From assembly GCA_012033095.1 (NCBI GenBank), contig JAAUPO010000207.1:1-5375 (forward strand): DNA of 5,375 nucleotides. Direction: 5' to 3'. The position numbers and the translations under genes are program-made. This document shows positions 1-5,375 of the stretch, piece after piece. This stretch comes from Synechococcaceae cyanobacterium RL_1_2. Its GTDB lineage: Bacteria; Cyanobacteriota; Cyanobacteriia; Cyanobacteriales; JAAUPO01. The stretch's first letter is position 1, and every line of letters begins with the position of its first letter. The notes beneath the pieces are model-generated. The model made no database searches, had not been told where the DNA came from, and was given only the letters and a program-made list of their open reading frames with translations.

Positions 1-872
1 TTGGATGCTTAAACTCCGAACCCAGCTTCCGATCAAACGCCCCAAAAAAAACCTTACAACCAGCATCACTCAACCGCACCGCCCCACAACTTTCACTAAA
101 ATCCCTAGGCTTAATTTGCCCCTGCTTTAACACCGTCAACACCACACTATCCGCCACCAACGCACGAAACTCCTCCATCAAATCCAACACCATCGCCGGT
201 TGCCCCCTCGTCGTCTCATGCAAAAACCAACAATAAAGATCCAACCCCGCAATATGGGCCGCCGCCGTCACCTGGGTACGCAATAACCCATAACCAAAAC
301 TCAGCAACGCATTTACCGGATCCGGAGCCGGCCGCCGAAACCGGCCCGAAAAAACCCAATCCTCCCCCAACCATCTCCTGCCAACACCCAAAATACTCCC
401 GAGCCGCCAAACCCTCTACCCCCCGTACCTCATCGATCGAACCCTTTTGCAATACCAACTTCTCCCGCCCCTTCAACGGATTATCCCGCTGGCCCCGCCG
501 ATAAAGCAAATTATACTGATTATGAACCTTACCCCTCACCACCGCCTTCACCAACTCCAACCGATGGTCACCGTCCTCATGGGCCCGAAACTGAGCTAAC
601 CGCAACTGGCCATTACGAGAATCCGCCGGCAACGCAGAACCCACATACTTACCAAAGCTCGACAAATAATGTACCGGCAACTTCAGCTCCAAAGCATAAC
701 CCAATGCCTCCCCCGAAATACTCGGATACCCCATCAACACAATATCATCCAACGTTTGAGCCGGAATTGCTTGCCTTTTCCAACTCCCATCCTCCTGCTT
801 GAGGGCAACCCAAAAAGCCTCATGCTTTTTACTAAGAGTCGCATCCGGTTGAGACAAATAAAGAGTAGTCAT
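1..872 (-). pseudogene. cas1: Cas1 integrase, type I-D, frameshifted and cut by the left edge
   Basis: Cas1 is the metal-dependent integrase that, with Cas2, inserts new spacers into the CRISPR array. The first frame (872 to about 369) gives an N-terminal beta domain starting MTTLYLSQPDATLSKKHE and reaches the catalytic glutamate in GVEGLAAREYF (E153). Dropping one G from the five-C run at 364-368 (plus strand) moves translation into a frame that stays open to the window edge and carries the rest of the active site: histidine in FLHETTRGQP (about H218) and the acidic pair in LDLMEEFR (about D230, E233), then KQGQIKPRDF. About 290 residues are visible; family members run to roughly 330, so some 40 are missing beyond the edge. 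All catalytic residues survive, so the frameshift is either recent or a sequencing error. No clear ribosome binding site precedes the ATG. It follows cas4 after an unusually long 275-base gap. Identification is very secure; the I-D assignment rests on the neighbours and overall resemblance. Confidence 0.95.
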
Positions 873-937
873 AATTCAATATTCAGTGATTAATTTACTA
901 ATGATTGATGTGATTTAATACGATTAAGACTTACGAA

Positions 938-970
938 TAAGCCCCCTAAATCCCCCAAATTTGGCGGACT
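938..970. repeat. Cyanobacterial dispersed palindromic repeat copy
   Basis: The stretch AAGCCCCCTAAATCCCCC followed by AAATTTGGCGGACTT resembles a short dispersed repeat common between genes in filamentous cyanobacteria (AAGCCCCCTAAATCCCCCAA...GGGGGACTT). Its core CCAAATTTGG (955-964) is a perfect palindrome, extending to 952-967 with one mismatch pair (C954/C965). It lies in the cas4-cas1 gap and could form a hairpin in the transcript. The repeat identity is from memory of such genomes; the palindrome is read directly. Confidence 0.6.
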
Positions 971-1041
971 TACTTAAACAATTGTCCCCAAATATCATGG
1001 TTCCCAAGACAGAATCGAAATTTCTACCTAAGTCCTGATAA

Positions 1042-1069
1042 TTTGATGATTTGATGATTTGATGATTTG
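1042..1069. repeat. Octamer tandem repeat TTTGATGA x3
   Basis: Three exact head-to-tail copies of TTTGATGA (1042-1049, 1050-1057, 1058-1065) followed by a partial TTTG; a related TTTGATGG sits at 1081-1088. The units are too short and lack spacers, so this is not a CRISPR array. It is a simple tandem repeat of the kind that expands by slippage in cyanobacterial intergenic DNA. Confidence 0.85.
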
Positions 1070-1147
1070 GTGTAGTGTGATTTGATGGAACTTGAGCTTA
1101 AATCAAAAAAATTGATCGTTCCCATCCATCCCCCTTGCCCGCTCTCC

Positions 1148-1744
1148 TCAGCCCGATCGCGGCTCCCCATTTCCCAATAAAAGCTTGATCTCCTGAGGTA
1201 AACACAACCGCCTTAAACTACAATCCCGACATTTCCGCTGATTACTTAATGGCATTGGCATCGGTTGATCCACAGCCCGATGGGCCGCCGCGATCGCCTC
1301 CTCCGTCAAAGCCCGTAACCGATCAGTAAGCTCCACCTGTTCCCGCCGCCGATTACCATGATAAAAAATTTCCCCATACCCAATCGAATAGGCCCGTCTG
1401 CTCCTCCAAACAAAGAGCCGCCGCACAAGCTGAAAATGATCATTCAAATGCTTACCCATCTTCCCCTTTTTATATTCCAGGGGAATGAGCACACCATCAG
1501 TTTCCTCTACCCCCATCAATAACGCCCCTTAATTTTTTAAGCGATCGCTCCACACCCACTGTTGCCGATGGATGCGCGTATCCCCCTCCACCACCGTCCC
1601 CGCCTCATTAATATTGCGATGCAGATGATTCCCCTGAACAATATGCTCATTAACCTCCATTTCCCCCAACACATACTCAAAATAAAACCGTCGGCGGCAA
1701 TACTCCCAAGCATTCAAATAAGACAATGGCAAATAATTATCCAT
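1148..1744 (-). pseudogene. cas4: Cas4 exonuclease, type I-D, broken by several indels
   Basis: Cas4 is a RecB-family nuclease with an iron-sulphur cluster that trims prespacers and selects the PAM for Cas1-Cas2. The gene is read in two pieces in the same frame, 1744-1529 (from MDNYLPLSYLNAWEYC) and 1525-1148, separated by an in-frame TAA (1529-1531). Removing one base from each of three runs (1533-1538, 1525-1528, 1510-1514) gives LKIKGVIDGVEETDGV and restores the catalytic aspartate. A second pair, a missing base at 1427-1428 and an extra one at 1387-1388, turns an odd arginine-rich stretch into CAAALCLEEQTGLSIGYGE. The corrected protein is 197 residues, normal for the family, with H42, D76, E89-Y-K91 (RecB motifs) and four cluster cysteines C16, C171, C174 and C180. 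No Shine-Dalgarno is visible; heptad repeats occupy that position. Identification is near certain; whether the breaks are biological is open. Confidence 0.94.
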
Positions 1745-1748
1745 AATT

Positions 1749-1772
1749 CAGTTATCAGTTAGTAGTTAGTAG
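1749..1772. repeat. Heptad tandem repeat before cas4
   Basis: Seven-base units CAGTTAT, CAGTTAG, TAGTTAG and a partial TAG fill the junction between the four-helix gene and the cas4 start, immediately where a ribosome binding site would lie. On the minus strand they read CTAACTA/CTAACTG/ATAACTG, the same family as the longer array at 2158-2209 on the other side of the four-helix gene. This resembles the short tandemly repeated repetitive sequences (STRR) of cyanobacteria. Confidence 0.75.
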
Positions 1773-1775
1773 GAA

Positions 1776-2144
1776 TTAAGGGTTTATTCTGGTTGTTTTG
1801 AGGATGGAGAAGAGAATTTTCGCAATTTCATCAGCATCCCCAAGCAAACTATCTGCTGCTTTCAATTGAAAATAGCCCGTATCTTTTAATAAAGAAATCC
1901 AATATTTAGTTTCTAAGCACTCCTTATACGCAATAGAAAACTTGGCAGAAAAATCATTAGTAGAAATTGCCCCCTGAGCCTCAGCACCATTAGCCCCAAT
2001 CGAAGTCCCACACCTTAAAAACTGTTTAGATAAAACGTACTCCTGCTTCTCCTCCCTCAAATACCTATAAGCATTCACAACACGAATTGCAAACCGATAA
2101 GCCTTATCATAAACCATACTCCTAACCCTCAAATTATGATCCAT
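1776..2144 (-). CDS. Four-helix bundle protein (23S rRNA intervening-sequence family)
   Basis: This 122-residue protein belongs to the family first found in 23S rRNA intervening sequences (S23/TIGR02436-type). The hallmark is seen around residues 38-85: LSKQFLRCGTSIGANGAEAQ, then NDFSAKFSIAYKECLETKYW, with helices before and after. The biochemical role is unknown; relatives assemble as pentamers, and the distant DGR accessory protein Avd binds nucleic acid. The start is supported by AGAGGGG (2151-2157, minus strand) six bases before the ATG, the best ribosome binding site in the window. The frame is intact, unlike every cas gene here. It splits cas6 from cas4, which are normally adjacent, and heptad repeats lie on both sides. 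Its AT-rich codons differ from those of cas6 and cas4. This suggests insertion as cargo rather than a CRISPR role. The family call is confident; the function is not known. Confidence 0.9.
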   Translation of the reverse strand: MDHNLRVRSMVYDKAYRFAIRVVNAYRYLREEKQEYVLSKQFLRCGTSIGANGAEAQGAISTNDFSAKFSIAYKECLETKYWISLLKDTGYFQLKAADSLLGDADEIAKILFSILKTTRINP

Positions 2145-2157
2145 AATGATCCCCTCT

Positions 2158-2209
2158 AGTAACTAATAACTAATAACTAATAATTGATAACTGCTCACTG
2201 ATAACTGCC
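2158..2209. repeat. Heptad tandem repeat (AACTAAT/AACTGAT), STRR type
   Basis: A strictly seven-base periodic array: AACTAAT three times (2161-2181), then AATTGAT, AACTGCT, CACTGAT and AACTGCC up to 2209. The units degrade from left to right. The array fills the gap between the four-helix gene and cas6 and runs into the cas6 coding end: the stop codon (2195-2197) and the last codons (GSYQ) are written in repeat units. Heptameric arrays of this kind are typical of cyanobacterial intergenic DNA. There are no spacers, so it is not a CRISPR array. Confidence 0.85.
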
Positions 2210-3026
2210 CACCTGGCCCATGCCCATCGTTGTTTTGCGCCCGATGCCAGCAAAAAAAGCAAAACGAGTGAGGGCGTTCAGTTGCTTAATCGTTTGGGGA
2301 TCCGCATCACCCAAAATACTAAAAGTCATATCCCCCACACAGCCAATGAACTTACTCCGCCGATCCCTAACAATTTCCGTTTTGATATTAAAAAAAGTCG
2401 GATAAACAAACTCAATGATGCTTTCGGAAAAAGGATTTTTACTATAACAATTCCATTTTTTCAATAAACTCCGAAATACTAAATCCCGATCCGGTAAGGA
2501 CGAATCAAATTTACTCACCCGAAAAGCCGTCGGAGTACAAAACTGAAAATTTAACTTCCGTGCCCCCTGGCTATGGTCTGGATTCGTCCCATCCCAAGCT
2601 TCTTCATAGAGCTGCTCATAGGAGCAATAATTAGGCCAAGGCTGATTTGGTTTGGGATAACTCAATACCCTGGCCAAGCTTAACGGACTCCCCCCAACTG
2701 CCAGGCTGCTCCTGATTCAGATTCAACCATAGATAGGCTAGCTTTCCAAATAACTCCTCATCCAATAACGTGACGCGCCACCAACAAGGAGTACCTGCCG
2801 CGATCGCTTGACGATAACTCCACTGCATCAACTTACGGTTAGGCCGTAACTGCAACGGACTCAGGGTAAACGCCTTATTTTCCCGTTGTTGATGGAGCTG
2901 ATTGCCCAACTCCCGGTCCACCGAACTCACCAAATCTAAAAATAAACTATGGAGATGGCGACCATTTAAATGGTTCTGGGACAACGGCGATCGGGGTACA
3001 AAATCAATCACTAAACTATAGGGCAT
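2195..3026 (-). pseudogene. cas6: Cas6 crRNA-processing endoribonuclease, type I-D, one frameshift
   Basis: Cas6 cuts the CRISPR precursor RNA within each repeat to release crRNAs. The N-terminal frame (3026 to about 2696) begins MPYSLVIDFVPRSPLS and contains NGRHLHSLFL (H24, H26, candidate catalytic histidines) and TPCWWRVTLLD. The C-terminal frame continues from the six-C run at 2690-2695: dropping one base joins PGSWG to SPLSLARVLSYPKPNQPW and on through FCTPTAFR, FFNIKTE and KFIGCVGD to the glycine-rich loop GIGRKTTMGMG (about residues 260-270) typical of Cas6. The corrected protein is 276 residues, normal for I-D Cas6. Two ferredoxin-like (RAMP) halves are therefore present. The extreme C-terminus is encoded by heptad repeat, so the tail may be altered. 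No ribosome binding site is evident. Upstream, where csc1 would be expected, there is only a small unrelated gene. Family identification is secure. Confidence 0.94.
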
Positions 3027-3062
3027 AAAAATCTAAATCATGGATTGAATAGTTACAATGTT

Positions 3063-3080
3063 TTAACCTTGCTAGGTTAA
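3063..3080. other. Perfect inverted repeat between the small gene and cas6
   Basis: TTAACCT (3063-3069) and AGGTTAA (3074-3080) form a seven-base perfect stem with a four-base loop, just past the stop of the small secreted-protein gene and about 40 bases before the cas6 start. It is AT-rich and no T-run follows on the minus strand, so it is a poor terminator; an operator or a chance hairpin are alternatives. Confidence 0.45.
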
Positions 3081-3087
3081 TTAACAA

Positions 3088-3297
3088 TTAATTCCATAGG
3101 GAAAAATAATCATTGGTTCCCCCTGGATAAGAAGTTAAATTAGGCCGCGGCCGACAATTATCATTAAGCCCTTGGGTTTGATTAATCGTAGGATGTTTGA
3201 TCATTAAGTTAACCGCTGCATTAGTTTGAGCCGTCACGAAAAAAGTTAGTACACAAAAAATTGCGATCGTAAAAACTAAATAATTAATAATTTTCAT
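3088..3297 (-). CDS. Small predicted secreted protein of unknown function
   Basis: A 69-residue open frame begins MKIINYLVFTIAIFCVLTFF, a short basic start plus a hydrophobic core, followed by VTAQTNA-AVN, a good signal peptidase site (A-x-A type near residue 27). The mature part would be about 42 residues, rich in N, P and T, with one cysteine (DNCRPRP) and an aromatic end (DYFSLWN). AGGAG (3311-3315, minus strand) lies 13 bases before the ATG, a longer spacing than ideal. I do not recognise a family. It sits where csc1 would be in a standard I-D locus and has nothing in common with RAMP proteins. It could be a real small exported protein or a chance frame; the signal peptide and intact frame favour a real gene. 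Confidence 0.55.
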   Translation of the reverse strand: MKIINYLVFTIAIFCVLTFFVTAQTNAAVNLMIKHPTINQTQGLNDNCRPRPNLTSYPGGTNDYFSLWN

Positions 3298-3703
3298 GGT
3301 TGAAATACAGCTCCTATCAAAATCAATAGTTATGCTTCTATTCTGAATTAACTAAGCTTGAAACCCAGTGTCCTTCTGTGTACAAAAAAATTCTCGAAGT
3401 TACTAATAACAATGCACAAATATGCAATTCTTTTTTCCACCATTAATCAATGGACTCTTGATATTAATAAAGAGTAAAATTTACTAGCTTATCTACGAAT
3501 CTATAAATTAATATCTTTGAAAAATACTGAATTTATGCAAAAACTCTAACTCTGGATTAGTGATAGTTGATCCGCGATCGCGCTCCATCCTGGCTATATA
3601 AAATGATCAGGTATCAAAAGCCCCAAGCCCATGGATCACCTCGTATGGAGTTTATAGATTAGGGCTTAACACAATCAACGCGATCGGGTTATCAGCTTAA
3701 TTA
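3298..3703. other. Gene-free AT-rich stretch where I-D effector genes would be expected
   Basis: About 400 bases with stops in all frames I read; the longest frames are a dozen or so codons. I looked on the minus strand for remnants of csc1, csc2 or cas10d and recognised none. It contains one HIP1 palindrome (3575-3582) and a pair of AAGCCC copies (3619-3630) with an inverted GGGCTT at 3662-3667, too loose to call a terminator. The part next to 3298 must hold any promoter for the small secreted-protein gene, but I cannot assign -35 and -10 boxes with confidence. Confidence 0.6.
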
Positions 3704-4202
3704 CTAAACTGTAAGACCTTGTTTTGATTCTTCTTTTAAAGCTTGAGTCAAAATATCCATAATATCTTTAATATTTTCAAAAAGTTGGTATTCTTTAGTA
3801 TCCCGATAAATTTCTTTCGTCTGTCTATTCAGAGATGAAAATTTCCAGATAAATCCTGTTGTTATTGCTCCAAAAATTTTATTTTGGGAATCGCGATTTA
3901 ACCACTTATCTAAAGCAAATAAACTAGAATGAAGTTTCGTTTATTCCAAGGGCATAAATCTTAGAATTTTTTGCACTCATAAGAATGACGGTTTGACGAA
4001 ATTCTAAAAAATAATGAATAACAATTGTAAATTCGCCTATTGAAGGGATAGGGTAATCAAAATTTGCTTCTGCCTTAGTATGAGTAACTAAATCTAGAAT
4101 TAATGGCGCAATCAGAAACTGACGGCGAGCGGAATCGACAGCTAAATTAACATAAGGCAAAATTTCTTTTATTTTCTGTATTGTTGTTTGATAACTATTC
4201 AT
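3704..4202 (-). pseudogene. Restriction-endonuclease-fold-like cyanobacterial protein, frameshifted
   Basis: The first frame (4202-3924) starts MNSYQTTIQKIKEILPYVNL and contains SARRQFLIAPLILDLVTH, a motif of a common cyanobacterial family that I take to be PD-(D/E)XK-like. It stops at a TAG (3924-3926). Omitting one base near 3926 joins GINETSF to SLFALDKWLNRDSQNKIFG, then AITTGFIWKFSSLNRQTKEI and QLFENIKDIMDILTQALKEES, ending at 3704. The joined protein would be 165 residues, the usual size from memory. Relatives have a lysine motif of the form IEAKN after the DYFL strand; here it reads LMSAKN, so the expected acidic residue is serine and, upstream, the expected aspartate is histidine (IHYFLE). 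It may therefore be catalytically dead even when reframed. It begins 48 bases after cas3, with no clear ribosome binding site. The family match is fairly sure; nuclease activity is inference. Confidence 0.7.
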
Positions 4203-4250
4203 AATTTTAAATTTTTAAAATTGCAGGTAAGGCTTGGAGAAATTTTAATA

Positions 4251-5375
4251 TTAGAAAATTAGAAAGAAATCATTGTCTGGTAACTTTAACCTTTTTTCAT
4301 ACATCGCAATAGTTAGAATTCCAGCTATTCCTGTTAAAATATATACTCTTTTCAAATCATCCCCACTCACCATAATCGGATAAATTGGAATTCTTTCTCT
4401 TTGGATTCGATAGTAAACGCTTGTCATTTTTGATGGGACAAATAATAACTCCTGAAATCATTTTTTTTTCTAGTTGCTTGAGTAGGGGCGTTGGATAAAT
4501 AGCATTATCTCTCCGTCGCTCAATTTTGCAGTCTTCAAATGCCATAAGTCTTATTCATATAATTTGAAAATCTAATTTACTGCCTCTAAATCTCAATCTA
4601 AAACTAATTTGATAAGGCAATTCAGCTCGCGCAAGTAATTGAATTTCATCTTTAGAGCTTGCAAATTCGTTAATAACGGAGCAAATGAATTGGATCAACC
4701 GCTGTTTCTTCCGATAGATCAATCATTAGTTGATCATAATCTTTGACTTTTAAACTCTCAAATAAACTAGAACGAAAATTGAAAATAGGAGCGTAACTTG
4801 CACTATAAAATTCACAAAATTTCTTTAAAGCTTTTGCTGCCTCTGGTTGTTCTTTAAATGCTTGTTCATAATTTTCTATTTTTCTCTACCTTCACTCAAA
4901 TCATTCCAATCATCAGGACACTCCATCTCTAAAAATTTCTTGATAATTTCATATTTACCATTAAAAAAGATTGACAAAAAATAATCATCTTTACTGTAAG
5001 CAATTTTTTCTGCTGCTTCTAAAATCTGCATTCTATAACGATAATATTTCCAGGTTCTCCTTCCTCCAAGAATATTGCTTAATGTTGAATACAATTTAGG
5101 GATTAATTGATTTTCACTAAGACTTTGCATTAACTCTTCTAATTTAAGGAGAGGACGAGCAATTTCTAAAAATGCTTCTGATTGCCAGTAAATACTTAAA
5201 AATGGACGTTCTAAGCAACTTATCTCGTTTAATGTCTTCTCTAATGCTTTTCGTCCTCCATTAATATCTAACGTTTCTAAACCTTGTTCCCATGCTTTTT
5301 CTGATAAATAGGCGATCGCTTCAGAAGGAATATTAACAATTTTCCGCCCTAAAACTCGACCAACCCGACCGATAC
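4251..5375 (-). pseudogene. cas3: Cas3 helicase C-terminal part, type I-D, several frameshifts
   Basis: Cas3 in subtype I-D is the DNA helicase recruited by the Cas10d complex; the HD nuclease lies on Cas10d. The frame enters at the right edge with IGRVGRVLGRK, fitting superfamily 2 helicase motif VI. It continues IPSEAIAYLSEKAWEQG, CLERPFLSIYW, LIPKLYSTLSNILGG and RTWKYYRYR to a stop at 4876-4878. Adding one A at the 4879-4883 run continues to EFYSASYAPIFNFRSSLFES and VDPIHLLRY. Dropping a base at 4670-4671 gives RYYEFASSKDE and LPYQISFRLRFRGS. A TGA follows in frame (4555-4557), then AIYPTPLLKQLEKKMISGVI. Dropping a base at 4421-4422 gives NDSVYYRIQRERIPIYPI and a hydrophobic LTGIAGILTIAMYEKRL to the stop at 4251. 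About 373 residues are visible. The apparent short frames at 4357-4545 and 4876-5130 are pieces of this one gene. The helicase motif is seen; the I-D Cas3 tail is recognised from family memory. Confidence 0.8.

Larger units (their letters stand above)
873..1147. other. Repeat-bearing intergenic gap between cas4 and cas1
   Basis: This 275-base gap has no open frame worth calling. It holds a palindromic dispersed repeat (938-970), a TTTGATGA tandem repeat (1042-1065) and an AT-rich stretch next to the cas1 start with diverged ATTCAGTGATTAAT-like sequence resembling the heptads at the other gene junctions. In most I-D loci cas4 and cas1 are nearly adjacent, so the gap itself is unusual and may have grown by insertion of repeats. 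I see no convincing promoter or terminator, although cas1 may need its own promoter if transcription from cas4 does not read through. Confidence 0.6.

Noticed and set aside
364..368. Programmed ribosomal frameshifting in cas1 (and in cas6 at 2690-2695)
   Set aside because: Run-of-G sites could slip, but similar breaks occur in all cas genes, in different run types and directions, and no cas1 or cas6 family uses frameshifting; error or decay is simpler.
669..893. Plus-strand open frame opposite cas1
   Set aside because: It lies antisense to a clear Cas1 N-terminus, its composition is unlike a real protein, and no start signal supports it.
1042..1069. Possible CRISPR array from the TTTGATGA repeat or the heptad arrays
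   Set aside because: Units are 7-8 bases, head to tail, with no spacers; they are simple tandem repeats.
1562..1762. Plus-strand open frame opposite cas4
   Set aside because: It mirrors the conserved Cas4 N-terminal coding region and has no recognisable motif.
1776..2144. Diversity-generating retroelement accessory gene (avd)
   Set aside because: The four-helix fold is shared with Avd, but no reverse transcriptase, template or variable repeat is present in the window.
2220..2467. Two overlapping plus-strand open frames opposite cas6
   Set aside because: Both are shadows of the Cas6 C-terminal half, which carries the conserved glycine-rich loop on the minus strand.
3063..3080. Rho-independent terminator
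   Set aside because: The stem is AT-rich and short and lacks a following T-run on the transcribed strand.
4357..4545. Stand-alone 62-residue gene
   Set aside because: Its N-terminal part continues the Cas3 tail in the same frame, and its C-terminal part is an off-frame artefact after the 4421-4422 indel.

Overview
The window looks cyanobacterial. It carries five copies of the palindrome GCGATCGC (HIP1; 1290-1297, 1541-1548, 2800-2807, 3575-3582, 5312-5319), heptameric TAACTAA/TAACTGA-type tandem repeats between genes, a short dispersed repeat of a kind common in cyanobacteria, and cas genes of subtype I-D, a subtype frequent in cyanobacteria. Every gene I can support lies on the minus strand, so the reading direction is right to left.

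Layout in reading order: (1) 5375-4251, the C-terminal part of the subtype I-D Cas3 helicase, entering at helicase motif VI and cut by frameshifts. (2) 4202-3704, a broken gene resembling cyanobacterial restriction-endonuclease-fold proteins. (3) 3703-3298, about 400 bases without a gene. (4) 3297-3088, a small protein with a signal peptide. (5) 3026-2195, cas6 with one frameshift. (6) 2144-1776, an intact four-helix bundle (23S rRNA intervening-sequence type) protein. (7) 1744-1148, cas4 with several indels and an in-frame stop. (8) 1147-873, an intergenic stretch with repeats. (9) 872-1, cas1 with one frameshift, running off the left edge, where cas2 and a CRISPR array would be expected.

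Two things stand out. First, the usual I-D order is cas3-cas10d-csc2-csc1-cas6-cas4-cas1-cas2. Here cas3 is followed by cas6 with none of the three effector genes between them; the slot holds the nuclease-like gene, a gene-free stretch and the small secreted-protein gene. As seen, crRNA processing (Cas6) and spacer acquisition (Cas4, Cas1) remain next to a helicase without its Cascade. Second, all four cas genes and the nuclease-like gene are broken by single-base indels, about a dozen in 5.4 kb, mostly apparent insertions in short runs. Removing them restores family-like proteins with all their active-site residues. This fits either unpolished sequence or very recent decay; the sequence alone cannot decide.

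The cas6-cas4-cas1 block is visibly richer in G+C than the right-hand part (about 3100-5375). The four-helix gene inside that block is AT-rich and is bordered by heptad repeats on both sides, suggesting a later insertion.
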